This document shows, piece after piece, positions 32,303 to 41,667 of a DNA stretch of 64,000 bases (position 1 is its first letter; every line of letters begins with the position of its first letter). Where the stretch lies: assembly GCF_003846185.1 (NCBI RefSeq), contig NZ_ML123034.1, positions 2,257,697 through 2,321,696 on the forward strand, read 5' to 3'. Below the pieces are notes generated by a model. That model had not been told where the DNA came from, ran no database searches, and was given only the letters and a program-made list of their open reading frames with translations. This DNA is from Streptomyces sp. ADI96-02. GTDB taxonomy: Bacteria; Actinomycetota; Actinomycetes; Streptomycetales; Streptomycetaceae. Both the position numbers and the translations under genes were made by a program.

Positions 32303-34212
32303 CCGACGCGTACCACGACAGCCCGGCCCTGACGGCGGAACAACGAACCGTGGTCGAGCAGCCCTGGGATGCCCGGTTGCTCGTCACCGCCGGTGCCGGC
32401 GCGGGCAAGACGCACACCCTGGTCCGTCGTCTCGACGCTCTCATGGGCGACGAGGAGGAGGCTCTCGAAGCGGGCGAGATCCTGGTGCTCAGCTTCTCCC
32501 GTGCGGCGGTGCGCGAGCTGCGCGAACGGATCGCTCTGCATGCCCGGGAGGCCCGCAGGGTAAGGGTGCAGACCTTCGACTCGTGGGCCTACTCGGTGTT
32601 GCGCGGAGAACAGCCCGACCGCGACTGGAGTGCCCTGCGCTTCGACGAGCGCATCAGGGAGACGACCGAGGCCATCCTCAGGGGGGCGATCGAGGAGAGC
32701 GAACAGGGAGCACCGGCCCATGTGGTGATCGACGAGGTCCAGGACCTGGTGGGTGACCGCCGCGACATGGTGGAAACGCTGCTGGACCGCTTCCAGGACA
32801 GTTGCGGTTTCACCGTGGTGGGGGACGGCGCCCAGGCGATCTTCGGCTTCCAGGTCTCCGACCAGGACGCCCGAGCGGCGGAGACGAACTACTTCTTCGA
32901 CTGGCTCCGGGCCTCCTATCCGGACGACCTCGTCGAACTGCACCTCACCGCCAACTTCCGGGCGCGTACGGAAGAGGCGCGCACGGCGTTGGCCCTCGGT
33001 GCAGCGCTCAAGAGACTGCCTTCGGCGCCCGCCGAGTCCGACGCCGCGGGCGAGAAGTTCCATCGGCAGCTGACCGACCTTCTGTTCTCGTGCCCGGATT
33101 TCGGTCCGCTGGACGATCGATTCACCGTCGAATCCCTCCGGGCCTACCCGGGTACGTGCGCCATCCTCTGCAGGGACAACCGTCAGGCTCTCGTCCTGTC
33201 CGAGAGACTGTTCTCCCTCGGAGTCGCGCACCGTGTCCAGCGCGCGTTGCAGGATCGGCCGGTTCCGGCCTGGGTCAGCTCCGTCCTCCGCGGGACCGGC
33301 ACCACCACGTTGACCGAGGAACGCTTCCGGGAACTGCTCTCCGCGGCCCCGACCGTTCCCGTCGGGGATCCTTCGAGGATCTGGCGTTCCCTGCGCGGTG
33401 CGGCCCGCGCCCCCCGGGGGCTGATGGACGTGGCGGCCGTGCGGCGTCTGGTGGCGGACGGGCGCTTCCCGGACGACCTCGCGGCCGTGGAACCCGCGGG
33501 CCTCGTGGTGTCGACCGTACACCGCGCCAAGGGACTGGAGTTCGACCGGGTGATCGTGGTCGAGCCCACCACCACGGCGGAACTGCGCAAGCAGCACAGT
33601 CACGTCGATCCCGCGGCCGAGGCCCGTTCGCTGTACGTGGCGATGACCCGTGCCCGGGACGACCTCTTCCGCATCGCGGCGCCCGACACCGCGCTCGTAC
33701 GCCGGGACAGGGTCACCGAACGCTGGTACCTCGGCGGCTGGAAGCCGTACATCCGCGACGGCATCGTGGCCTCGGGGCGGGATGTGTGTCGGGAGCATCC
33801 GCCCGGTGCGGACGGTTTCGTTGACGACGCCGGGACCGTACAGGACTACTTGGCCTCGTCGGTGTCCCCCGGTGACGTGCTGACCCTCCGGCCGCAGCAC
33901 GAGTTGGCCATGGCCGTCGATCAGAGCCCCCCGTACACGGTCTTTCACGGGGATCGGCCGATCTCCGTCGTCTCGGAGCGGTTCCGCAAGGATCTCCACA
34001 CGTCCCTGAAGATCAACAGGACCTGGGAGATCAACTGGCCCGTGGAGATCGGCGGCTTCCGGGTGGACTGTCTGGAGAGCGTCGCCGGCAGCACCGCCGC
34101 AGGCGCCCGTGCCGGACTGGGCGACCACGGCATCTGGACGGTGCCCCGTATGTCGGGGCTCGGCCGTTTCAGGCGCGTCAGCAGGACCACGCAGGAAGGC
34201 ATCGTCGGATGA
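32299..34212 (+). CDS. UvrD/Rep-family SF1 helicase
   Basis: A 637-residue SF1A helicase. Q-motif region LTAEQRTVVEQPWDARLLV, Walker A AGAGAGKT (31-38), motif Ia SFSRAAVRELRER, Walker B DEVQD (145-149), motif III VVGDGAQAIFGF, motif V VHRAKGLEFDRV and motif VI LYVAMTRARD are all present. The ~170 residues after motif VI are specific to this protein, with no nuclease motif. Length is at the short end, so the 2B domain is reduced. It should translocate 3'-5' on single-stranded DNA. GTG 32299, with GGAGGG in front, sits in the stop of the preceding gene, and the gene's own stop overlaps the drmA start. Confidence 0.92.
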   Translation: MTDAYHDSPALTAEQRTVVEQPWDARLLVTAGAGAGKTHTLVRRLDALMGDEEEALEAGEILVLSFSRAAVRELRERIALHAREARRVRVQTFDSWAYSVLRGEQPDRDWSALRFDERIRETTEAILRGAIEESEQGAPAHVVIDEVQDLVGDRRDMVETLLDRFQDSCGFTVVGDGAQAIFGFQVSDQDARAAETNYFFDWLRASYPDDLVELHLTANFRARTEEARTALALGAALKRLPSAPAESDAAGEKFHRQLTDLLFSCPDFGPLDDRFTVESLRAYPGTCAILCRDNRQALVLSERLFSLGVAHRVQRALQDRPVPAWVSSVLRGTGTTTLTEERFRELLSAAPTVPVGDPSRIWRSLRGAARAPRGLMDVAAVRRLVADGRFPDDLAAVEPAGLVVSTVHRAKGLEFDRVIVVEPTTTAELRKQHSHVDPAAEARSLYVAMTRARDDLFRIAAPDTALVRRDRVTERWYLGGWKPYIRDGIVASGRDVCREHPPGADGFVDDAGTVQDYLASSVSPGDVLTLRPQHELAMAVDQSPPYTVFHGDRPISVVSERFRKDLHTSLKINRTWEINWPVEIGGFRVDCLESVAGSTAAGARAGLGDHGIWTVPRMSGLGRFRRVSRTTQEGIVG

Positions 34213-37200
34213 CGCAGGACAGGGGCGTTCACGCCGCTCACTACGCACTTCGGGAAGGGCTGGTCGAGCAGCTCCGCAAGGATCTGCTCGGACCCGCATC
34301 CGCCGACGAGATCCTGACCCAGGACCCGCCGATCACCACCTACCCGATAGGGGTGCTGTTCCCCAGGTCCTCCGATCCCGAGTCCGAGCGGGTGCTTCAG
34401 GAGGACGCCGCCGAGAACGAGGGGCTCGACGACGCTCCGCTCGTACGGAGAGGCAGAGACGTCGAAGAACCCCAGCTCGATCTCGGAGCGGCCCAGGTCG
34501 GCGACCGGCGCCCCTCGTCCATGGGGCTGACGTTCGCCGTCGATCCTGGCGTCGCTCCCCGACTCGTCGTGCGCACGGAGGCCGCGGCATACGATCCCGT
34601 CGACGCCGACGGGCGCCCGGTGGCCGCCGAGCGGGCCCAGGCCCGGACGGTGTCCGAGCAGAAGGAACGATGGCGTCGGCGGGAGCTGTCCCCGCGCCCG
34701 GTGACCATCGACGTGACCGTTCCCGGTCGCCTTCGGGTGGACGACCTCCATGAAGGCGCGGCGTTGGACGTCGTCGTCCGCCCGAAGGCTCTTTCGAGCG
34801 GAACGGTCACCGTGACCGTCACGTTGATCAACACACAACGCGTGGGAAGGTACGCGCTGCAGGACGCCTTCTGTCTCTACCAGCCTCGCCTGACCGTCAC
34901 CACCGAATCCGCCGTTCGGGGCATCGTCGAGCGCCTGTCCGAGCGCGGAGGGCTCGATCCGGAGGTCGCCACGAGCCGACTGTTGCACCGTCACGCGCCG
35001 ACCTTCGCCGTCGGGCACGGATGCTCCGTGGGCTGGGACTGGACTCCTCCCGCCATCGGCGCACCGAACACTTCCCGTGCGGAGATCGCCACCGTACGCA
35101 CCGAGTTCGTGCCGGCACACGACGTGCTGCTCACCGACTCCAACCCCGACATCGACGACTCGGCCCTGACCATGGAGGGGCTGGCAACCCGCCCCGAGAA
35201 CGAGGTCCTGTCCGCGCTCAACGGCCTGATGGCCGGGTACGCGGAGTGGATCGACGCCAAGGAGGCGGAGGCGGAGGCATTCCGGGACACCCGGCACGAG
35301 GCTCCCGCGCGGACGCAGATCGAGCACTGCAGAACCGCTCTGGCTCGCATGCGTCGCGGTATCAGGGTTCTGGGCACGGATTCCGGGGCGATGCGGGCGT
35401 TCCGACTCGCCAACCGGGCGATGGCTCAGCAGCGTGGACGCAGCGAGTGGGTCAAGAACGGCCGGACGGGCGCCCCGGACACCTCCGTGGGCCGGTGGCG
35501 GCCGTTCCAGATCTCCTTCCTGCTCCTCTGCCTCGAAGGGATCGTGGACCCGAAGCACGAGGACCGTCGCATCGCCGATCTCCTCTGGTTCCCCACCGGT
35601 GGCGGCAAGACCGAGGCGTACCTGGGCCTGATCGCCTTCACGACCTTCCTGCGACGCCTGCGGCTGGACGAGCGCGGCGGCGGCGTGACGGTGCTGATGC
35701 GCTACACCCTGCGGCTGCTCACTCTGCAGCAGTTCGAGCGTGCCGCCTCCCTCATCTGCGCCATGGAGCGCATTCGCCTGGGTGACGAACGGGCCCTGGG
35801 GACGGAGCCCATCTCCATCGGCATGTGGGTGGGCCAGTCCGCCACGCCCAACAAACTGTCGGTCGCCGAGGAGAGCCTGGTGGAGCTCCGTAAGGAGAAG
35901 GAGCTCCAGGAGAAGAACCCGGTCCAACTGCACGCGTGCCCCTGGTGCGGCACCCGTATCGACGCGTACCAGTACGAGGTGGACGAGAAGGCGAAGCGGA
36001 TGCACGTCCGCTGCCCCGACACGTGGTGCGATTTCCACGACGGGCTGCCGGTCCACCTGATCGACGAGGCGGTCTACGACGCGCGCCCCACTCTGGTGAT
36101 CGCCACCGTGGACAAATTCGCCGCGATGCCGTGGCGTGAGCAGACCGCCGCGCTGTTCAACCGCGACCGCCAGGACGGAACTCCGCCTCCGGAGCTGATC
36201 GTCCAGGACGAGCTGCATCTCATCTCGGGTCCCCTCGGAACGCTCACCGGCCTGTACGAGACGGCGGTGGATCTGCTCGCGAACGAGCCGAAGATCATCG
36301 CGTCGACGGCGACGATCCGCCGGGCGGGCGAACAGGGCAACAAGCTGTTCGCCCGCGATGTCGCCCAGTTCCCCCCGGCGGGCATCGACGCCAGGGACTC
36401 GTGGTTCGCCGTCGAGACGCCCAAGGGGCGCAAGGCGAGTCGTCAGTACGTCGGTCTGCTCACCCCGAGTACGAGCCAGTCCACGCTGCTCATCCGCACG
36501 TACGCCAACCTGCTCCACCGGGCCGCGCAGGGCGAGGGCAGTGATCAGGTCCGCGACGCCTACTGGACGCTCGTCGGCTACTTCAACAGCCTCAGGTTGT
36601 TGGCCGCGGCGGAGCTCCAGGTGCACGACGACGTGGACGCGCACCTCGGCTATCTGGCAGACCGCGACGGCGGCCTACGACGAAAGGTCCTGGAGCAGAC
36701 CGAGCTGACCAGCCGCGCCAACTCCAGCGAGGTGCCGAAACGTCTCAAGCAGGTGGAACAGAGGCTGGGGCATCCCGATGTCGTGGACGTCCTGCTGGCC
36801 ACCAACATGATCTCGGTCGGCGTCGACGTGGATCGGCTCGGGCTGATGGCGGTCATGGGGCAGCCCCAGACGACCGCCGAGTACATCCAGGCGACCAGCA
36901 GAGTGGGACGCCGCCACCCCGGGCTGGTGGCCGTGATGCTCAACTCCAACCGCTCACGCGACCGTTCGCACTACGAGAGCTTCCAGCACTTCCACTCGGC
37001 GCTGTATCGCGAGGTGGAGTCGACGAGCGTGACCCCCTTCTCCACCCGCTCCCGCGAGCGGGGTCTGCATGCCGTCGTCGTCGCGCTCGCCCGGATCATG
37101 ATTCCCGCGGCGCGTTCCAACGACGCCGCAGGACGGATCGACGAGTTCCGCGACGATCTGAACCGGCTTGTCCGGGAAAGGCTGTTGGACCGGGTCGAAC

Positions 37201-37436
37201 GGGTGGAGAAGGACGAATACGCGGCGACGGCCGACGCCTACGACGAGTTCGTCGATTGGTGGTCACATCTGGCGGAATCCCGGGGTGGCCTGCTCTACGA
37301 GCCGAAGCGAGGACGACGGACACCCTCCCTGCTGCGCGCTTTCGACGACGAGACCGACGAAAACGCCTGGCCGACCCTGTGGAGTCTGCGCGATGTCGAC
37401 GCCGAGTCCGGCCTGTTCATGGAGGCAACCCGATGA
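34209..37436 (+). CDS. drmA: DISARM helicase DrmA
   Basis: A 1075-residue SF2-type helicase. A ~450-residue N-terminal region (start LREGLVEQLRKDLLGP, typical of DrmA) precedes Walker A PTGGGKT (462-468). A Cys4 zinc finger lies between the helicase motifs (CPWCG from Cys577 and a CPDTWC pair). The Walker B box is DELH (667-670) instead of DEAH, motif III is STATIRRA, and motif VI is QATSRVGRR (894-902). DrmA and DrmB form the core complex that loads on phage DNA in DISARM. Here it is third in the operon, behind the GHKL-helicase and UvrD genes, and overlaps drmB by ATGA. Confidence 0.92.
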   Translation: MTQDRGVHAAHYALREGLVEQLRKDLLGPASADEILTQDPPITTYPIGVLFPRSSDPESERVLQEDAAENEGLDDAPLVRRGRDVEEPQLDLGAAQVGDRRPSSMGLTFAVDPGVAPRLVVRTEAAAYDPVDADGRPVAAERAQARTVSEQKERWRRRELSPRPVTIDVTVPGRLRVDDLHEGAALDVVVRPKALSSGTVTVTVTLINTQRVGRYALQDAFCLYQPRLTVTTESAVRGIVERLSERGGLDPEVATSRLLHRHAPTFAVGHGCSVGWDWTPPAIGAPNTSRAEIATVRTEFVPAHDVLLTDSNPDIDDSALTMEGLATRPENEVLSALNGLMAGYAEWIDAKEAEAEAFRDTRHEAPARTQIEHCRTALARMRRGIRVLGTDSGAMRAFRLANRAMAQQRGRSEWVKNGRTGAPDTSVGRWRPFQISFLLLCLEGIVDPKHEDRRIADLLWFPTGGGKTEAYLGLIAFTTFLRRLRLDERGGGVTVLMRYTLRLLTLQQFERAASLICAMERIRLGDERALGTEPISIGMWVGQSATPNKLSVAEESLVELRKEKELQEKNPVQLHACPWCGTRIDAYQYEVDEKAKRMHVRCPDTWCDFHDGLPVHLIDEAVYDARPTLVIATVDKFAAMPWREQTAALFNRDRQDGTPPPELIVQDELHLISGPLGTLTGLYETAVDLLANEPKIIASTATIRRAGEQGNKLFARDVAQFPPAGIDARDSWFAVETPKGRKASRQYVGLLTPSTSQSTLLIRTYANLLHRAAQGEGSDQVRDAYWTLVGYFNSLRLLAAAELQVHDDVDAHLGYLADRDGGLRRKVLEQTELTSRANSSEVPKRLKQVEQRLGHPDVVDVLLATNMISVGVDVDRLGLMAVMGQPQTTAEYIQATSRVGRRHPGLVAVMLNSNRSRDRSHYESFQHFHSALYREVESTSVTPFSTRSRERGLHAVVVALARIMIPAARSNDAAGRIDEFRDDLNRLVRERLLDRVERVEKDEYAATADAYDEFVDWWSHLAESRGGLLYEPKRGRRTPSLLRAFDDETDENAWPTLWSLRDVDAESGLFMEATR

Positions 37437-39277
37437 CCCCTCCCCCCGCTCGACGCCGCAGGGCCGGAGCACCGGAGCGCAGCTACCCGCGCCGCGGTTC
37501 CGTGCGCCGCGCCCAGATGATCACGACCTATGGTGTCGGCTCGATGGTCGCGGTGGACAACGAGTCGTTCATGGTGGCCGGAACGGACTCCTGGAACATC
37601 AGCGAGGCGCCGACGATCTCCGAGCACCGGTTGGCCCGTGCCCTCGGCGTGAAGTCGTTCCGTCTGCCGCCCGCTTCGGACGAGACGAGCAAGGACGGCG
37701 TGCACGTCCGTCGCTTCCCTCTGTGGCACTCGTGCCCGAAGTGCGAGACGCTTCAGCACGTTCGCCGGTTCAACTCCCCTCCGGGGAAGAACGAGTGCGG
37801 TGACTGCGAGGAGGACCTCGTTCCCTCCCGCTTCGTCATGGCCTGCGGCAGGGGCCACATCGACGACTTCCCGTACTGGAAGTGGGCGCATCGTGGTAAC
37901 CGGCAGGAGGGCGACAGCGGATTCTGTGGCGGGGAGATGCGTCTGCGTACCAGCGGAAAGACGGCGTCGCTCCGCTCGATCCTGGTCTCCTGCACCTGTG
38001 ATGTCCCCGAGGTCTCCATGGAGGGAGCCTTCAGTGCCACCGCGCTGTCCGGCCTGAAGGTGTTCTGCAGCGGCAAACGGCCCTGGCTCAAGGACGCTCC
38101 GACCGACCCCTGCTCGGAGAGGCCGCGCACCCTGCAGCGAGGCTCCTCCGTGGCCTGGCAGCCGATCGTGCGGACGGCATTGTCGATTCCGCCGTACAGC
38201 GAGGAGCACTTCACCAAGCTCGGAGCCCATCTGGACGATCTGCGAGCCATGTACGAGCGGCGCGACGAGCACGGCATCGGGGTCTACCTCAAGGTGCTCG
38301 GCATCGAGCGGAACTACGAGTTCTCGGCCGCCAAGGTCATCGCCCTCCTGGCCACGGAGAACCAGGAGGACGCGGGCTCCGACGGGGACGTCACGGTGGA
38401 CGGTGCTTTCGTCCGGCTCCGCAAGCAGGAGTACGAGCGACTCGTCGAGGGGCGACCCGAGAGCGAGTCGGACCGTCAGGACCACTTCGTCTGCGAGCAT
38501 CCCCTGTCCCCGGCGGACGTCCTGACGCCGTACGGGGTCACGGGTCCGATGCTCGTGAAGCGACTGCGGGAAGTCCGTGCCCTGAAGTCCTTCTCGCGGG
38601 TCGACACACCCGAGACCCGGACGGACGTCCACGAAGCCGCCCTCTCCCTGAAGGAGCTGGACTGGCTGCCCGCGATGGAGGTCCAGGGCGAAGGCGTCTT
38701 CCTCCGGCTCGACGAACAGCGCCTGGATTCCTGGGCGCGGAACGCCGCCGTGGCGGCGCGAGCCGATCGCATACGGGACAACCACGCCCGCATGTTGCGC
38801 GAACGCGCCCAGGACTCGAGCACCGTGCCCGACTCACCGGCCTCACCTCGCATGATTCTCCTCCACACCCTCGCGCACGCTCTGATCAACGAGTGGAGCC
38901 TGGACGGAGGCTATCCGGCGGCCTCGCTGCGGGAGCGCCTGTACGCGAGCGAGCCTATGGCGGGAATCCTCATCTGCACCGCGACCAGCGACTCGGCCGG
39001 CAGCCTGGGTGGCCTGGTCGCCCAGGGGGAGCCCAACCGCCTCAAGGAATCCCTGGACTCGGCCCTCGACAGAGCGCGCTGGTGCTCCGCGGATCCCCTC
39101 TGCGTCGAATCGGAGGGAAGCGGCGTCGGAGGGATCAACATGGCGGCCTGCCATGCCTGTGTGCTGCTGCCGGAGACGAGCTGCGAGCACAACAACGGCA
39201 TGCTCGACCGCGCTCTCCTCATCGGCACCCCGGAGAACCCGTCCATCGGATTCTTCAGCGATGCCCTGAGTTCCTGA
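37433..39277 (+). CDS. drmB: DISARM protein DrmB (DUF1998)
   Basis: A 614-residue protein. The N-terminus PRRGSVRRAQMITTYGVGSM is typical of DrmB. Cys pairs for zinc follow (SCPKCE, CGDCEED, CGRGHIDDFPYW). The C-terminal DUF1998 domain carries LLHTLAHALINEWSLDGG, ILICTATSDSAGSLGGLVAQG and the Cys-rich MAACHACVLLPETSCEHNNG. It partners DrmA and in described systems activates DNA loading. It is the last gene of the operon; no drmC follows, and the next gene is an unrelated core membrane protein 194 bp away. Confidence 0.92.
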   Translation: MTPPPARRRRAGAPERSYPRRGSVRRAQMITTYGVGSMVAVDNESFMVAGTDSWNISEAPTISEHRLARALGVKSFRLPPASDETSKDGVHVRRFPLWHSCPKCETLQHVRRFNSPPGKNECGDCEEDLVPSRFVMACGRGHIDDFPYWKWAHRGNRQEGDSGFCGGEMRLRTSGKTASLRSILVSCTCDVPEVSMEGAFSATALSGLKVFCSGKRPWLKDAPTDPCSERPRTLQRGSSVAWQPIVRTALSIPPYSEEHFTKLGAHLDDLRAMYERRDEHGIGVYLKVLGIERNYEFSAAKVIALLATENQEDAGSDGDVTVDGAFVRLRKQEYERLVEGRPESESDRQDHFVCEHPLSPADVLTPYGVTGPMLVKRLREVRALKSFSRVDTPETRTDVHEAALSLKELDWLPAMEVQGEGVFLRLDEQRLDSWARNAAVAARADRIRDNHARMLRERAQDSSTVPDSPASPRMILLHTLAHALINEWSLDGGYPAASLRERLYASEPMAGILICTATSDSAGSLGGLVAQGEPNRLKESLDSALDRARWCSADPLCVESEGSGVGGINMAACHACVLLPETSCEHNNGMLDRALLIGTPENPSIGFFSDALSS

Positions 39278-39471
39278 ACCGCACCGGCTCGGGCCGCCCC
39301 GCCTCGGCCGGTGCCCGGGAGAGGGTGAGGCACGTGGGCCGGTCCCGGCGCGGGGTCGTCGGCCGGGGCGGGCCCCGGCGCGGGGTCGCGCGCCCGGGCC
39401 GCCCGGTGATGGCGTCGTGGTGGGCGTTAGCCTCGGGCGGAGAAGAGGACCACAGGTACGTGAGGGAAGCG

Positions 39472-39786
39472 ATGGTGGTGGCGATGGCGAAGGTTCCGGC
39501 AGCGGCGGTGGCGGCGAGCGGTCTCGTCGGGGGTTATGGCGTTGCCCGGTGGACGAAGAAGCGCCCGCTGGGCGGCGTGGCCCTCGCGGCGGCCGGGTCG
39601 CTGGCGGCGTACGAGTGGAACCGTCAGGCCGGGCCGCGTGCGGCCGGTGCGCTGACCGTGGCGTACGTGGCGGCGTTCGCCGGTTCGCACCCGCTCGCCA
39701 AGAAGCTCGGCGCCTGGCCCGCCGTCTTCACCGTGGCGGGCGGGGTCGCCGCCGCCTCCTGGGCCGTCACCCGCCGGGCACGCTGA
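39472..39786 (+). CDS. Small conserved membrane protein
   Basis: A 104-residue protein with several short hydrophobic segments (AAAVAASGLVGGYGVA, GGVALAAAGSLAAYEW, AAGALTVAYVAAFAG, AVFTVAGGVAAASWAV) and no catalytic motif. It resembles small Streptomyces membrane proteins of unknown function. GAGGGAAG precedes ATG 39472; a second ATG follows four codons later. It marks the right return to core genome after the defence island. The 194-bp gap before it holds two copies of a CCGGCGCGGGGTCG repeat. Confidence 0.65.
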   Translation: MVVAMAKVPAAAVAASGLVGGYGVARWTKKRPLGGVALAAAGSLAAYEWNRQAGPRAAGALTVAYVAAFAGSHPLAKKLGAWPAVFTVAGGVAAASWAVTRRAR

Positions 39787-39861
39787 CACCCGCTCCGCGC
39801 CCGTACTCCCTGAGCACCGGGCAGCCGCCCGCCCGTATGCCCGGGCGGCGGCCCGCTGAAG

Positions 39862-39901
39862 CCGGGTGCGTATCCGTGCGACAGAACGGGTACGCACCCG
39901 G
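39862..39901. terminator. Convergent terminator hairpin
   Basis: An 11-bp stem (39862-39872 with 39891-39901) lies between the convergent small membrane protein and DUF445 genes. A second GC-rich dyad lies just before it at about 39823-39855. Confidence 0.6.
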
Positions 39902-39979
39902 GCCCCGGAGCGCCCGAGACACCCGACGCACCCGACGCCCCGACACAGTCCGGGCACCCGGGGCACTCCGTACGGTGGA

Positions 39980-41524
39980 TCAGCCGCCCAGGGCCCGTGA
40001 CACCGAATAGATCGCCAGGCCCGCCAGCGCACCCACCACCGTGCCGTTGATCCGGATGAACTGCAGGTCACGGCCGATGTGCGCCTCGATCTTCTTCGAC
40101 GTCTGGTCCGCGTCCCAGCTCGCGACCGTGTCGCTGATCAGCGACGTGATCTCCGCCCGGTACGTCGTCACCACGTACACCGCCGCGTCCTCCAGCCACC
40201 CGTCCAGCTTCGACTGGAGCCGTTCGTCGCTCGCCAGCCGTGCGCCGAGCGACATCAGGGACGCGCGGGCCCGCAGCCGCAGCTCGCTGCGCTCGTCCTC
40301 GGCCGCCGAGAGGATCATCGTCCGGACCGAGGACCAGGCCGACGCGATGACGTCCTGCACCTCGCCGCGGCCCAGGATCTCCGACTTCAGCCGCTCCACC
40401 CGCACCCGGGTGTCGGCGTCGCTCTGGAGGTCGGCCGCGAAATCGGTGAGGAAGGTGTCGATGGACGCGCGTGCCGGATGGCCCGGCATGTCCCGCATCT
40501 CCGTGACGAACCGCAGCAGTTCCTTGTAGACCCGCTCGCCCACCCGCTTGTCGACAAAGCGCGGCGTCCATCCCGGCGCTCCGCCCTGCACCGCGTCCAT
40601 CACGGATTCGCCGTGCTCCACCAGCCAGTCGTGCGCCCGGACACAGACCAGATCGACGACCCGGCGGTGGCCGCCGTCCTCCACGACCCGCTCCAGCATC
40701 TTGCCGAGGCCCGGACCGACCTCCACCGCGTCCGCGCGCCGGGTGATCGCCTCGCCGACGACCGCCTGCACGTCGGAGTCCCGCAGCACGGTCAGCGCAC
40801 CGCGCAGCGCCGTCGCCAGCTCCGCCGTCACCCGTTCGGCGTGCTCCGGCTCGGCCAGCCACGCGCCGACCCTCCGACCGACGCCGAGAGCGTGAATTCG
40901 GTCACGAATGACGTCTCCGGAGAGAAAGTTCTCCCCCACGAAGGAACCAAGTGACTGCCCCAGCTGATCCTTCTTGGTGGGGATGATGGCAGTGTGCGGG
41001 ATCGGCAGCCCGAGCGGACGCCGGAAGAGGGCCGTGACGGCGAACCAGTCCGCCAGCGCACCCACCATCCCCGCCTCGGCAGCCGCCGCGACGTAGCCCG
41101 GCCAGCCCGCCACGCCTGAGTTCTTCGCCCAGGTGGCCAGGACGTACACGACCGCGACGAGCAGGAGGAGACCGGTGGCCGTGAGTTTCATGCGCCGTAC
41201 GCCGCGCTGCTTCTCCTCATCCGCGGCGGTGTACGCGAACGAGGCCAGCGGCCCCGCCGACCGCGAGCCCGCCGACCGCGGCCCCGTCGGCTGCGGTCCC
41301 TCCGGCCGCGGCCCCGCCGACCGCGAGCCGGCTCCCGGCGCGTCCTCGCCATTCGCCGACGGGCCGTCAGCGCCGATATCCTTCCCCGTCGTGGCGCCGC
41401 GCGCACCGGCCGCCACGGCGTCGCCGCCGTCCCTGCCCGCCGGCCCGGTTTCCGTCCCGGTCCCTTCGGGGTCCTGCCCTGGCTTTCGCACCGCGTCCTG
41501 CTCTCCGGATCCGGTCTCGTCCAT
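39980..41524 (-). CDS. DUF445 family membrane protein
   Basis: A 514-residue protein. An acidic, Pro/Gly-rich head of ~110 residues precedes a transmembrane helix (ATGLLLLVAVVYVLATWA). A second hydrophobic region with the family signature MVGALADWFAVTALFRRPLG follows, then a long helical periplasmic or cytoplasmic domain and a C-terminal anchor (GTVVGALAGLAIYSV). DUF445 (YjiN/YheB-like) proteins have no settled function. ATG 41524, with GGAG just upstream, is preferred to GTG 41533. Confidence 0.85.
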   Translation of the reverse strand: MDETGSGEQDAVRKPGQDPEGTGTETGPAGRDGGDAVAAGARGATTGKDIGADGPSANGEDAPGAGSRSAGPRPEGPQPTGPRSAGSRSAGPLASFAYTAADEEKQRGVRRMKLTATGLLLLVAVVYVLATWAKNSGVAGWPGYVAAAAEAGMVGALADWFAVTALFRRPLGLPIPHTAIIPTKKDQLGQSLGSFVGENFLSGDVIRDRIHALGVGRRVGAWLAEPEHAERVTAELATALRGALTVLRDSDVQAVVGEAITRRADAVEVGPGLGKMLERVVEDGGHRRVVDLVCVRAHDWLVEHGESVMDAVQGGAPGWTPRFVDKRVGERVYKELLRFVTEMRDMPGHPARASIDTFLTDFAADLQSDADTRVRVERLKSEILGRGEVQDVIASAWSSVRTMILSAAEDERSELRLRARASLMSLGARLASDERLQSKLDGWLEDAAVYVVTTYRAEITSLISDTVASWDADQTSKKIEAHIGRDLQFIRINGTVVGALAGLAIYSVSRALGG

Positions 41525-41667
41525 CCGCTCCACCCGTCCGCGTACGCCTCGCCCCCCGTGCCGTACGCATTGTCCCTACCTCACCTACTCCCGGGCCGCA
41601 CGTCGAGTTCCCCACGGCCTGTCGCATCATGGGACCAGCACGATCATCACAAGGAGAACCACCGCAC

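Noticed and set aside
33945..36644. 899-residue minus-strand frame across the UvrD and drmA genes
   Set aside because: It spans two real genes on the other strand, including their overlap, and is compositionally an antisense shadow.
34209..39277. Druantia or BREX assignment for the DUF1998/helicase pair
   Set aside because: The DUF1998 protein is separate from the helicase and both N-termini match DrmA and DrmB; no DruE-size fusion, BrxC, PglX or PglZ is present.
19476..39471. Attachment-site direct repeats or integrase bounding the defence island
   Set aside because: No matching direct repeats, tRNA or recombinase gene were found by eye at either edge; the island may have entered by homologous recombination.
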